Below, piece by piece: positions 7,081 through 14,890 of a stretch of DNA of 16,959 nt (the stretch's first letter is position 1; the number at the start of each line of letters is the position of its first letter). A program made the translations under genes and the position numbers. This stretch comes from Gemmatimonadota bacterium. GTDB lineage: Bacteria > ARS69. Location of the stretch: contig JAGQIB010000024.1 in NCBI GenBank assembly GCA_020431545.1, positions 1 through 16,959 of the forward strand, in the 5' to 3' direction. The notes below the pieces were generated by a model, which saw only the letters and a list, made by a program, of their open reading frames with translations, was not told the origin of the DNA and searched no databases.

Positions 7081-7641
7081 CTACTTCAGGGTCTTCGGTG
7101 CCTTCGCCGCGAATACGGCCGCGATCGTGGCGGCCTGGGGATCGGCGCCGGGCCGATGCTCCACCGGGTCCCCCGCTCCGATCTCGCCCTCGCGTGCGAC
7201 CGACAGGTAGAACCCGCAGCGCCCGGTCTCCCACATGCGGCGCACGGCCTCCGGCCCGCCCATCTTCATCGCGAACTTCGCGCACGGCTGGCGCGGCGTG
7301 GTCACCACGAACTCGGCCGTGCCGATGCGGAGGCGATCGCCGGCGCGGACCTCGTGCTCCGACAGCCCCTCCAGCGTCAGGTTCTCGCCGAAGTGGCCTG
7401 GGGCGAAGGACTGCCCGTCGTAGTCTCGCGACCAGTCCGCGTAGTGCTCGAACGGGTAGGCGTACACGGCCTTCTCGGGGCCGCCGTGGACCTGGAGGTT
7501 CGCCTGCTCGTCGCCGTCCACGGACAGGCGGCCGACGTGACGACGCCCCTCGACGGGCTCCTTGTAGATCGCGGTGCGCCAGACCTTGCCGTCCTTCTCG
7601 ATCTCCCTCACCGGGGAGACGTTCACCGATCGCAGTCGCAT
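7081..7641 (-). CDS. MOSC domain protein (YiiM-like)
   Basis: A 186-residue protein made of one MOSC domain. Recognisable segments are DEQANLQVHGGPEKAVYAYP at about 45-63, the GHFGENLT segment at about 82-89, AGDRLRIGTAEFVVT, and the conserved Cys120 within PRQPCAK. In the family this Cys is the presumed sulfur carrier/molybdenum-cofactor contact; relatives such as YiiM and mARC-type proteins reduce N-hydroxylated compounds using molybdenum cofactor. The ATG at 7641 has GGAGGA 3 nt upstream. A TAGAAT hexamer 29 nt upstream (7675-7670 on the minus strand) could be its -10 but I see no matching -35. It is the first gene of the minus-strand run that ends with the GNAT gene. Confidence 0.92.
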   Translation of the reverse strand: MRLRSVNVSPVREIEKDGKVWRTAIYKEPVEGRRHVGRLSVDGDEQANLQVHGGPEKAVYAYPFEHYADWSRDYDGQSFAPGHFGENLTLEGLSEHEVRAGDRLRIGTAEFVVTTPRQPCAKFAMKMGGPEAVRRMWETGRCGFYLSVAREGEIGAGDPVEHRPGADPQAATIAAVFAAKAPKTLK

Positions 7642-7756
7642 GGTTCCTCCGGGCGGATGGCGAGCCGGGATTCTACGCCGGCCCGACGCTCCGCGGGGCC
7701 CCTCCTCGCGGTCGGGCCGGCTGCCCGGCGCCGGAATGGCCCGAAAACGGCTGCGA

Positions 7757-7785
7757 TTGCCGGAGCCGTCACGACCCGCTAGATT
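7757..7785 (+). promoter_or_regulatory. Candidate promoter for aconitase
   Basis: TTGCCG (7757-7762), a 17-nt spacer, and TAGATT (7780-7785), 76 nt upstream of the aconitase ATG in a 220-bp divergent gap. The same -35 hexamer, the same spacing and a nearly identical -10 precede the gene at 16390. Confidence 0.45.
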
Positions 7786-7861
7786 GCAGGGAAATGCGCC
7801 GATAGAAGGGGCAGAGGCCGCCTGCGCGGCCATCGCCCGAACGCCGACGAAAGGACCGAAG

Positions 7862-10147
7862 ATGTCTGAGGTCGTCTCCCTCGCGAAACAAGTCTACGAC
7901 GCGCTGCCTTCGCGCCTCGCCGCGATGCGCAAGCGCCTCGGCCGTCCGCTGACGTACGCCGAGAAGGTCGTGTTCTCCCACCTGCACGACCCGCAGGGTC
8001 AGCAGTTCGAGCGCGGCACCGCGTTCCTGCTCCTGTCGCCGGATCGCGTCGCGATGCAGGACGCCACCGCGCAGATGGCGCTGCTGCAGTTCATGATGGC
8101 CGGCCGCCCGACCACGGCGGTGCCGACCACCGTGCACTGCGATCACCTGATCATGGCGCAGGCGGGAGCGCGCGAGGACACCGCGCACGCCGTGGACACG
8201 AACTCCGAGGTCTACAAGTTCCTGGAAGACGTCTCGAAGAAGTACAAGATCGGATTCTGGCGGCCGGGCGCCGGCATCATTCACCAGGTCGTGCTCGAGA
8301 ACTATGCGTTCCCGGGCGGCATGATGATCGGCACGGACTCGCACACGCCGAACGCGGGCGGCCTCGGCATGATCGCGGTCGGCGTGGGCGGCGCAGATGC
8401 GGTGGACGTGATGGCCGGGATGCCGTGGGAGGTGCTGCAGCCGAAGCTCGTGGGCGTGAAGCTCACCGGCAAGCTCTCGGGCTGGACGGCGCCGAAGGAC
8501 GTGATCCTGAAGCTCGCCGGCATCCTCACGGTGAAGGGCGGCACGAACCGCATCATCGAGTACTTCGGACCCGGCACGCGCTCGATCAGCGCCACCGGCA
8601 AGGGCACGATCACGAACATGGGGGCGGAGCTCGGCGCGACCACGTCGATCTTCCCGTACGACGATCGTGCGGCCACGTACCTGAAGGCCACGCGCCGCGC
8701 CGACGTGGCGGCGGCTGCGGACTCGGTGGCCGAGCACCTGCGCGCGGATCCGGAGGTCGAGCAGAATCCCGAGAAGTTCTTCGACGAGGTCGTGGAGATC
8801 GACCTCAGCTCGCTCGAGCCGCACATCGTGGGGCCGCACACGCCGGACCTCGCGCGGCCGGTGTCGCGGATGGAGAGCGACGTGGAGAAGGAGAACTACC
8901 CGGCCGAGATCACCGCGGCCCTGATCGGCAGCTGCACGAACTCCTCGTACGAGGACATCTCGCGCTCCGCGCACATCGCGCGGCAGGCAGCAGCGCACGG
9001 ACTCAAGGCCAAGAGCAACTTCATGGTCACGCCGGGCTCGGATCAGATCTACGCCACGATCCAGCGCGACGGACAGCTCCAGGACCTGGAGGCCATGGGT
9101 GGGGTCGTGCTCGCGAACGCGTGCGGGCCGTGCATCGGCCAGTGGAATCGCCAGGACATCCAGAAGGGCACGCGGAACTCGATCCTCACGTCGTACAACC
9201 GGAACTTCCCGCGCCGGAACGACGGCAGTCCCGAGACGCTCGCGTTCATCGGCAGCCCGGAGATCGTCACGGCCATGGCGCTCGCGGGTTCGCTGAACTT
9301 CAACCCGATGACGGACACGCTGAAGGGCGCGGACGGCAAGGAGTTCAAGCTCGAGCCGCCGACCGGCGACGAGCTCCCCGCGAAGGGATTCGTGCCGGAC
9401 GAGAAGGGCTTCCTGCCGCCGTCCGGCAACGGCGCCGACGTCACGGTGAACGTCGCGCCGGACTCGGAGCGTCTGCAGCTGCTCACGCCGTTCGCGAAGT
9501 GGGACGGCAAGGACTTCGAGAAGCTGCCGCTCCTCCTCAAGGCGAAGGGCAAGTGCACCACGGATCACATCTCGCCGGCCGGCCCGTGGCTCCGCTACCG
9601 CGGCCATCTCGATCGCATCTCGGACAACATGTTCCTCGGTGCGAACGGCGCGTTCGGCGGCGAGGCCGGCACCACGAAGAACCTGTTCACGGGCGAGGAA
9701 GGCGTGAACGTGGCGAAGGTCGCGCGCGACTACAAGAAGCGCGGCACTCGCTGGATCGTGGTGGGCGACGAGAACTACGGCGAGGGCTCGAGCCGCGAGC
9801 ACGCGGCCATGTGCCCGCGTCATCTCGGCGCCGCGGCCGTGATCGTGCGGAGCTTCGCCCGCATCCACGAGACGAACCTCAAGAAGCAGGGCGTGCTGCC
9901 GCTCACGTTCGCGGACCCGAAGGACTACGAGAAGGTCCGGCAGGACGACCGCATCTCGGTGACGGGCCTCTCCGGCCTGAAGCCGGGCAGCACCCACACC
10001 GTGATCCTGAGCCACGCAGACGGCAGCGAGGATCGCATCACCGTGAAGCACTCGCTGAACGCGGAGCAGATCGAGTGGTTCGAGGCCGGCTCGGCCCTGA
10101 ACCTGCTGCGCGCGAGCGGCGGGCAGGCGGTGGGAGCGGGCGCGTAG
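7862..10147 (+). CDS. acn: Aconitate hydratase, mitochondrial type
   Basis: A complete 761-residue aconitase, which isomerises citrate to isocitrate in the TCA cycle through a [4Fe-4S] cluster. The three cluster ligands are visible: Cys358 in IGSCTNSS, Cys421 and Cys424 in ACGPCIGQW; the 63 and 3 residue spacings equal those of animal mitochondrial aconitase. Other active-site segments are TVHCDHLI, IIHQVVLENYAFPG, GTDSHTPN, STRR-equivalent SYNRNFPRRND, and the swivel domain with CTTDHISPAGPW and YGEGSSREHAA. Length (about 760-780 in the family) and the N-terminal LTYAEKVVFSHLHDP place it with the eukaryotic mitochondrial/ACO2-like branch, not the longer AcnA or the AcnB type. The ATG at 7862 has AAAGGA about 6 nt upstream. 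It is monocistronic: own promoter, and a strong hairpin terminator right after. Confidence 0.98.
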   Translation: MSEVVSLAKQVYDALPSRLAAMRKRLGRPLTYAEKVVFSHLHDPQGQQFERGTAFLLLSPDRVAMQDATAQMALLQFMMAGRPTTAVPTTVHCDHLIMAQAGAREDTAHAVDTNSEVYKFLEDVSKKYKIGFWRPGAGIIHQVVLENYAFPGGMMIGTDSHTPNAGGLGMIAVGVGGADAVDVMAGMPWEVLQPKLVGVKLTGKLSGWTAPKDVILKLAGILTVKGGTNRIIEYFGPGTRSISATGKGTITNMGAELGATTSIFPYDDRAATYLKATRRADVAAAADSVAEHLRADPEVEQNPEKFFDEVVEIDLSSLEPHIVGPHTPDLARPVSRMESDVEKENYPAEITAALIGSCTNSSYEDISRSAHIARQAAAHGLKAKSNFMVTPGSDQIYATIQRDGQLQDLEAMGGVVLANACGPCIGQWNRQDIQKGTRNSILTSYNRNFPRRNDGSPETLAFIGSPEIVTAMALAGSLNFNPMTDTLKGADGKEFKLEPPTGDELPAKGFVPDEKGFLPPSGNGADVTVNVAPDSERLQLLTPFAKWDGKDFEKLPLLLKAKGKCTTDHISPAGPWLRYRGHLDRISDNMFLGANGAFGGEAGTTKNLFTGEEGVNVAKVARDYKKRGTRWIVVGDENYGEGSSREHAAMCPRHLGAAAVIVRSFARIHETNLKKQGVLPLTFADPKDYEKVRQDDRISVTGLSGLKPGSTHTVILSHADGSEDRITVKHSLNAEQIEWFEAGSALNLLRASGGQAVGAGA

Positions 10148-10176
10148 CGTTCGTTCCGAAGCGGTGCGGCAAGCGA

Positions 10177-10207
10177 AAGGGCCGGGGGACATCGTCTCCC
10201 GGCCCTT
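10177..10207. terminator. Bidirectional terminator between aconitase and the propeller gene
   Basis: AAGGGCCGGGGGAC (10177-10190) pairs with GTCTCCCGGCCCTT (10194-10207) around the loop ATC: 14 pairs with one G-T wobble. It lies 29 nt past the aconitase stop and 48 nt past the stop of the convergent gene on the other strand. The T-tract is short (TTCTTCC), but position and stem strength argue for termination in both directions. Confidence 0.8.
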
Positions 10208-10255
10208 CTTCCTGGCACCCGTCGTTTCGGACGCAACCGCCTCGGCGGTGCCAGG

Positions 10256-11977
10256 CTAGTTCACCCGCAGCACCTTCTCGGTCACCGACACGCCGCCCGC
10301 GCGCAGGTGCGTGAAGTACATGCCGCTCGCGAGACTCTCGCCATCGAAGCGCGCGGAGTACGTGCCCGCCGCCCGGTCCGCGTCCACGAGCGTGGTCACC
10401 CAGCGCCCGAGCGCGTCGTAGACCTTGAGCGTCACGTGCGAATCGCGCGGGACCTCGTAGCGGATCGTGGTGCCGGAGTCGAACGGGTTCGGATCGCACG
10501 CGAGCAGCACGCCGGGGTGCGGGCTCAGGTTCTCGTCCACGGCGACGGCCGGCACGAGCTTGCGGCCGAAGTAGACGTCCTGCTCGCCGTTGAACGTCGC
10601 GGCCCATGCGAGGCGGAAGCCGAGGTCGTCCGACACCATGTGGAAGTAGTCGCCCATCTTGTTCTGCTGCGGCCACCCGATCAGCGGATTGAACGCATCC
10701 GACAGGCGCTCGTTCGCGGACCACGTCGCGCCGCCGTCCACGGAGTACGAGTAGTACAGCGACGAGTTCACGCTGCCGGGATTGTCGCGCGTGTCGAGCC
10801 ACACCGCGTCGATTCGACCGGACGGGGCCACGGACATCGTGCCGAACCACTGGTAGGCGGACGTGCTCGCGTCGTCGTTCACACGGACGGGCGCGCTCCA
10901 GGTGGCGCCGGCGTCCGTGCTGCGCGCGAAGTGAACGTCGAGCGGATCTGCGCCCGGCGGATTGACGGAGCAGAGCGCGTACAGCGTCGGACCGAGCGGT
11001 CCCACCGGGCGGGGATCGGCCGCGATCCAGGCCTGGCCGAGCAGACCGCCGGGATTCGGCCCGACGCGGTCGTCGATGAAGCCGCCCAGCGAGACCGTCG
11101 TGGAGAGATCCCACGCGATGGCCGGACCGAGCGCGAACCGGGCGTTCGAAGAGCGCGCGAGCGTGAAGGTGCTGCCCGTGGCGCCGAAAACGTACAGGAG
11201 GCCGTTCGGCGCGACGGTGAGCGAGCCCCACTGCGGACTGCCGGGCACCGAGATGCACGGCTCGTAGGAATCACCGAAGTTCGGCGAGCGCGTGAAGAAG
11301 CCCGGCGGGCAGCTGCTGAAGAACGCGGTCCAGTACGCGTAGAGGTGACCGTCGCCGGCGCTGCCCGTGGCGTCCACGACCATCCACTGCTTGTCGCCGC
11401 CCTGCGCCCGGACGCCGCCGTCCCAGGCGAACCCGCCGGTCGGCGCGCGGAAGACGTCGCACACGTAGTCGGACACGTTCTCGATGGTGAGGCTGTTGTA
11501 GTGGATCGTGCCTTCGGAATCGGCGCCGAGCACCGGATCGGAACGGAAGATTCCCGGCTCGATCACGCCGGGGAACGTCCAGGTCGCGCCGCCGTCCGTC
11601 GTGTGGCCGTAGCCGGCCTGGCGGAAGTCGCTCGCGATCGTGTCGAACTGACGCCACCCGATGACCATGCGGTCCGGGTTCGTGGGATCCACGCCGATGG
11701 ACGGCTCGTTCGCGGCGTCGCCCACGATGTTCTGACCGAGCGCGTCGACGTTGACCTGCACGGCCGTGAACGTCCCGCGCGTGAAGTTCGTGGCGCGCGA
11801 CCGCGCCTGCTGCTCGCGCGAGACGGGAATGTAGGGATGCTTCGGGGCTTCCTCGTGCGGCAGGTCGAACGAGGGAACGGTCTCCGCTTCCTCGGCCCCG
11901 GCCGGCGACGACGTGATCGAGAGCAGTGCAAAGAGGCAGGCGGCGCTGAGCGGCCGTGGCTTTCGGAGGTTTCGCAT
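10256..11977 (-). CDS. Secreted Asp-box (sialidase-like) beta-propeller with C-terminal sorting domain
   Basis: A 573-residue exported protein. The signal peptide spans about 1-28 (A-A-C-L-F-A-L-L..., cleavage near AGA). The body is a BNR/sialidase-like beta-propeller with three clear Asp boxes: TTDGGATW (126-133), STDAGATW (353-360) and SVDGGATW (412-419). The C-terminal 80 residues (NPFDSGTTIRYEVP... LKVYDALGR... ASGMYFTHLRAG... VLRVN) are the FlgD-like/Por-secretion (T9SS type A) sorting-type Ig fold. I do not see a convincing sialidase arginine triad, so calling it an active sialidase would be unsafe; extracellular binding or glycan processing is possible. The ATG at 11977 was chosen for the signal peptide. 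A consensus-like TTGACT (12013-12008, minus) lies about 30 nt upstream without a clear -10. Confidence 0.9.
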   Translation of the reverse strand: MRNLRKPRPLSAACLFALLSITSSPAGAEEAETVPSFDLPHEEAPKHPYIPVSREQQARSRATNFTRGTFTAVQVNVDALGQNIVGDAANEPSIGVDPTNPDRMVIGWRQFDTIASDFRQAGYGHTTDGGATWTFPGVIEPGIFRSDPVLGADSEGTIHYNSLTIENVSDYVCDVFRAPTGGFAWDGGVRAQGGDKQWMVVDATGSAGDGHLYAYWTAFFSSCPPGFFTRSPNFGDSYEPCISVPGSPQWGSLTVAPNGLLYVFGATGSTFTLARSSNARFALGPAIAWDLSTTVSLGGFIDDRVGPNPGGLLGQAWIAADPRPVGPLGPTLYALCSVNPPGADPLDVHFARSTDAGATWSAPVRVNDDASTSAYQWFGTMSVAPSGRIDAVWLDTRDNPGSVNSSLYYSYSVDGGATWSANERLSDAFNPLIGWPQQNKMGDYFHMVSDDLGFRLAWAATFNGEQDVYFGRKLVPAVAVDENLSPHPGVLLACDPNPFDSGTTIRYEVPRDSHVTLKVYDALGRWVTTLVDADRAAGTYSARFDGESLASGMYFTHLRAGGVSVTEKVLRVN

Positions 11978-12067
11978 GACACCAGAGAACCAGAATCGGC
12001 GGTCCGGAGTCAAATGCGGGCGGCGGACGAATTGGTTGGACTGGCCGACCCGACCGACCAAGAAGAG

Positions 12068-12097
12068 GGCCGGCGCAGCCCTCGCTCCGCCGGCCCG
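12068..12097 (-). terminator. Terminator of the Skp/OmpH gene
   Basis: On the minus strand GGGCCGGCG and CGCCGGCCC pair perfectly (9 pairs: 12089-12097 with 12068-12076) around a 12-nt loop, followed by TCTTCTT. It lies 24 nt past the Skp stop and upstream of the next minus-strand gene, so it separates the two transcripts. Confidence 0.75.
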
Positions 12098-12121
12098 TCT
12101 CTCTCCCGTCGCGAGCGCCCG

Positions 12122-12682
12122 CTACTTCTTCGGCGCCTCCCCGCTCTCCGGCACCTGGACGCCCATCTCCTGCAGGATCTTCTTCGTGAGGTCCCGATCC
12201 TCGGGGCCGTACAGCACGATCGACGTTCCCGCGCCGTCCACGCCGTTCACGACCACCGTGTAGCCCTCCGCCTTGGCCACGATCTCGATCGTCTTCTGGA
12301 GCTTCTCCACGATCGGCTCCATCAGCTCGTTGCGGCGCGTGAGCATCTTCTCGTCCGCGTTCTGCGCCGCCTGACGGATCTCGCGGTCCAGGCGTTGCAG
12401 CTCCGTCTCCATCTCGGTGATCTTCGCCTCGGACGCCACGCCCGCGCTCTTCGCGTCCTGGTACTCCGCGAACTTCTGCTGCGCGTAGGACTGCTTCGTC
12501 TCGAGCTGCTTGCCGAGGTCCCGCTGGTAGCTGTCGAGCTGGTCGTTGACCGTCTTCGCGTCCGGCATGTAGGCCAGGATGACTTCGAGGTTCGCGAAGC
12601 CGATCCGGTCCTGCGCGGTGGCCGGGCCGGCGAGCGAGGCCGCGAGCGTCAGGGCGGCGAGAACCGGGGTAAAACGCTTCAT
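12122..12682 (-). CDS. Skp/OmpH family periplasmic chaperone
   Basis: A 186-residue OmpH/Skp protein. The signal peptide MKRF...PATA is cleaved after Ala23 (A-T-A/Q). The mature protein opens with DRIGFANLEVILAYMPDAK, the family's first strand and helix (usually 'KIGYVDLQRVL'). A long charged coiled coil follows (about 43-135: QLDSYQRDLGKQLETKQSY, EMETELQRLDREIRQAAQ), then the closing beta part IVAKAEGYTVVVNGVD and LTKKILQEMG. The known role is to hold unfolded outer-membrane proteins in the periplasm as a trimer, so the host has a double membrane. The ATG at 12682 has GGGAG 9 nt upstream. The usual neighbours bamA and lpxD are absent here. It is transcribed away from the lipoprotein gene at 12939 and ends in its own terminator. 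Confidence 0.93.
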   Translation of the reverse strand: MKRFTPVLAALTLAASLAGPATAQDRIGFANLEVILAYMPDAKTVNDQLDSYQRDLGKQLETKQSYAQQKFAEYQDAKSAGVASEAKITEMETELQRLDREIRQAAQNADEKMLTRRNELMEPIVEKLQKTIEIVAKAEGYTVVVNGVDGAGTSIVLYGPEDRDLTKKILQEMGVQVPESGEAPKK

Positions 12683-12848
12683 TCGAGTGTGCTCCCTCTC
12701 CGCGGGTTCTGGGCGTCGCGGCGCGATCCGGCGCGCGACGACGGGACACTGTACCGTGCCCCGGGCCGGACGTCTCGCCCCGGGGGATCCCCCGAGATCA
12801 CCTCGAGGGCCGGGAAGAAGCCGGACAGGGGACGCTGGGAGGGGCGGG

Positions 12849-12877
12849 TTGTTTCCCCGGGCGGTACCTGGGATATT
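12849..12877 (+). promoter_or_regulatory. Candidate promoter for the SdrD_B/DUF5666-like lipoprotein
   Basis: TTGTTT (12849-12854), 17 nt, GATATT (12872-12877), 61 nt upstream of the ATG at 12939 in the 256-bp gap between divergent genes. The short AT-rich islands stand out in a stretch of otherwise very high GC. Confidence 0.4.
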
Positions 12878-12938
12878 GGTCCCCACGGCCGGCCGGGAAT
12901 TCGGGACCCGTGTCGCCGTCAACCCGGGAGAAATCACC

Positions 12939-14312
12939 ATGTTCCGCTTGCTGACCCGCCGTCTCTTGCCCCTGAGCACCCTTTCGCTGTTCCTCGCCTC
13001 CTGTGGCGGGGATTCCGCCGGTCCGGCCGGCGCCCCCGGCGAGGGCGGGATGCTCCGGGGCGAGTTCGGCCCCGACGCCGCCTCGTTCGAGATCCGCACC
13101 GAGCTCGCCCCCGACGGCGGTGGCGCGTTCGTGCTCCACGGCACCGACGTCCGCTGGAGCGACGAGGACCAGGCGCTGCTCGTGGACTTCACCGTCCGCA
13201 ACGACACCCAGATGACGTACCCCGAGCCGGTGGTGCTCACGTTCGTGCAGATCTCGCCCCCGGGCGCGACGCTGACGAACTCGGACAACGACCTCTCCGG
13301 CGCCGGCGCGCAGCTCGTGTTCGCGTTCGAGAACGACGACGCGCTGTGGACTCCGGGCGAGGAGAGCTTCGTGCGCACCGCGATGTTCGACGTCGAGGCC
13401 GGTCAGGGTGTGGGCTTCGTCGCGCGCATCGACGCCGGCCTCGAGCCCGGCAGCGGCACGATCGGCGGCTTCGTGTGGAACGACCTGAACGCGAACGGCG
13501 AGATCGACGACGACGAGCCGGGCCTCGGCGGCGCCGCGGTGGTCCTGTCACAGGACGGCGAGACGCTGCACGACGCCACCACGAACGAGGACGGCTCGTA
13601 CCGCTTCGACGCGTTGCCGGCCGGCGTGTACGACGTCGGCGCCGTGGTGACCGATGGCTGGCAGCCGACGACCGCTTCGTCGATGACCGTGGTGCTGCCG
13701 GAGGGCGGCAACTTCCTCGCGGCGAGCTTCGGCTGCCGTCGCGTGGGCGACGACACGCCGATCCGGGTCGGCGATCGCGTGCACGCGAAGGGCGAGTACG
13801 CGGGCGAGCCCGATCGCCTCGTGGCCGAGCTGATCGAGGTCGGCCGCTGCGACGATGGCGACAACGACGACGATCTCCGCTCCGCGCCGCTCGGCTCGCT
13901 CCGCGGCCCGGCCACGGACAAGGACCTCGAGCGCGGCCTGCTGTACGTGATGGGCACGCCGGTCGCGGTCGCCCCGGAGGACGGAGGCGGCGGCGACGAG
14001 CGCATCGACGGCGACGGCGGCTGCCCGCTCCCGTCCCTGGACGAGGTCGAGCTCGGCACGCGCGTGCGCGTGGACCCGACCGGCCGCGTGGTCCGCGGGG
14101 AGGATGAAGTCCTCGCCGCCCGCCGCATCCACTGCTGGCGCGGCGCGCGCGATCGCGTGAAGGGCACCGTGCAGGAAGTGGAAGAGAACGAGGACGGATC
14201 ACTCGCCGCGATTCGCGTGCTCGACACCTGGATCGAGATCGGCGACGACACGCGGATCGGCGGCTGCGGGTGCGACGGCGGAGATGACGGGGACCACGGG
14301 GACGAGAGCTAG
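12939..14312 (+). CDS. Lipoprotein with SdrD_B-like and DUF5666-like segments
   Basis: A 457-residue lipoprotein: lipobox L-A-S-C with Cys22 after a hydrophobic stretch. Residues 40-170 form a beta-rich domain of unknown type (VRWSDEDQALLVDFTVRND). Residues 175-265 are a carboxypeptidase-regulatory/SdrD_B-like Ig domain (GGFVWNDLNANGEIDDDEPG... TNEDGSYRFDALPAGVYDV), which in the family binds calcium through the DxNxNGxxDxxE loop. The rest holds three OB-like repeats of DUF5666 style (VGDRVHAKGEY at 277-287, LGTRVRVDPTG at 372-382, VKGTVQEVEEN at 408-418, the last with DTWIEIGDDT). Several cysteines (266, 304, 362, 399) and a Gly/Asp-rich end with C-G-C follow. GGGAG lies 9 nt before the ATG. 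A surface structural or adhesive role is inferred; the exact function is unknown. Confidence 0.88.
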   Translation: MFRLLTRRLLPLSTLSLFLASCGGDSAGPAGAPGEGGMLRGEFGPDAASFEIRTELAPDGGGAFVLHGTDVRWSDEDQALLVDFTVRNDTQMTYPEPVVLTFVQISPPGATLTNSDNDLSGAGAQLVFAFENDDALWTPGEESFVRTAMFDVEAGQGVGFVARIDAGLEPGSGTIGGFVWNDLNANGEIDDDEPGLGGAAVVLSQDGETLHDATTNEDGSYRFDALPAGVYDVGAVVTDGWQPTTASSMTVVLPEGGNFLAASFGCRRVGDDTPIRVGDRVHAKGEYAGEPDRLVAELIEVGRCDDGDNDDDLRSAPLGSLRGPATDKDLERGLLYVMGTPVAVAPEDGGGGDERIDGDGGCPLPSLDEVELGTRVRVDPTGRVVRGEDEVLAARRIHCWRGARDRVKGTVQEVEENEDGSLAAIRVLDTWIEIGDDTRIGGCGCDGGDDGDHGDES

Positions 14313-14362
14313 CGCGCGTCCGCGCCCGCAACTGCGTCGATCGCAGGTCAGCGCAAACGAGA

Positions 14363-14391
14363 GGGGCCGGTGGACGTCGTCCGCCGGCCCC
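14363..14391. terminator. Terminator after the lipoprotein gene
   Basis: GGGGCCGGTGGAC (14363-14375) pairs with GTCCGCCGGCCCC (14379-14391) around the loop GTC: 13 pairs with one T-G wobble, then CTTTCTGTT. It lies 50 nt past the stop at 14312. It is nearly the same sequence as the terminator after aconitase, including the GGAC-nTC-GTC apex. It also faces the end of the minus-strand pseudogene. Confidence 0.8.
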
Positions 14392-14440
14392 CTTTCTGTT
14401 CCCTTCCGTTCACTCGCCCCCGCGGACGCGCTGCCGTTGC

Positions 14441-14727
14441 CTAGAGATCGTCCGCGCCGCGCTCGAGCCACTCCACGTCGGCCAGGTCCTGCAGCCTTCC
14501 CGACACGCGCTTGTTCTGGATGAGGTGAGATCGTGCAGGGGAGCGCCGAAGTACGCGAGGGCGTGCATCGCGCGCGACGCGTTCTCGAGACTCGGCCGGA
14601 TCCAGAGGTCGAGGTCCTTCGTGGCGCGTACGTGACCGTGCGCGGCCAGCGCGTGGGCACCGACCACGATGAACTCAACTCCGTGGTCGTTGAACGCGGC
14701 CAACAGTTCGATCAAGTCGCGGTTCAC
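14441..14727 (-). pseudogene. Decayed DUF6036-type nucleotidyltransferase, internal deletion and frameshift
   Basis: From GTG at 14727 the first 67 residues are a clear start of a small nucleotidyltransferase-like protein: MNRDLIELLAAFNDHGVEFI, VVGAHALAAHG and the acidic ATKDLDLWIRP, ending FGAPLHDL. In that frame the rest is nonsense. In another frame, from about 14524 to the TAG at 14441-14443, comes the family's usual C-terminus: LIQNKRVSGRLQDLADVEWL, then ERGADDL. The middle, roughly 70 residues containing the usual VFQIGVPPxRID block, is missing. The junction reads GATCTCAC-CTCATCCAG, with CTCA on both sides, as expected from a microhomology deletion. Intact relatives are about 150 residues and occur as two-gene units; some are thought to be toxin-antitoxin-like (MNT/AbiEii superfamily). 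The gene is almost certainly inactive. Confidence 0.8.
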
Positions 14728-14890
14728 GGGCGCCGTCTTGCCTCCAGGCCTGGCACATTCTCGTCAGCCGCCAAACGGCGGCGATTCGCTCCTCCACGGA
14801 GAGGGCGAGCCAGTCGTCATCCTCGGGCATCGCTTCCCCGGGGCGAACGACCCGAGCAGTCAGATTTCGTCGGTTTCGTTCCTGTTCCAT
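14675..14890 (-). CDS. Small partner ORF of the decayed nucleotidyltransferase
   Basis: A 71-residue protein (start ATG at 14890 with GGAG 6 nt upstream; a second ATG two codons earlier is possible). The central part, WLALSVEERIAAVWRLT, followed by EPRLDRTVGRVQR, resembles the short unnamed proteins often encoded directly before DUF6036-type nucleotidyltransferases. It overlaps the start of the pseudogene by 53 nt in another frame, as such pairs usually do. Charged, no membrane segment. Function unknown; possibly the second half of a toxin-antitoxin-like unit whose other half is broken. Confidence 0.5.
   Translation of the reverse strand: MEQERNRRNLTARVVRPGEAMPEDDDWLALSVEERIAAVWRLTRMCQAWRQDGAREPRLDRTVGRVQRPRS

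Noticed and set aside
7769..10192. 807-codon open frame on the minus strand
   Set aside because: Antisense to aconitase, which is certain; Arg/Val/His-rich shadow.
10307..14107. 1266-codon open frame on the plus strand
   Set aside because: It runs antisense to the propeller and Skp genes, and its Arg/Val-rich translation is typical of GC-driven shadow frames.
14199..14678. 159-codon open frame on the minus strand
   Set aside because: It runs through the pseudogene in a third frame and into the 3' end of the lipoprotein gene; no coherent protein.
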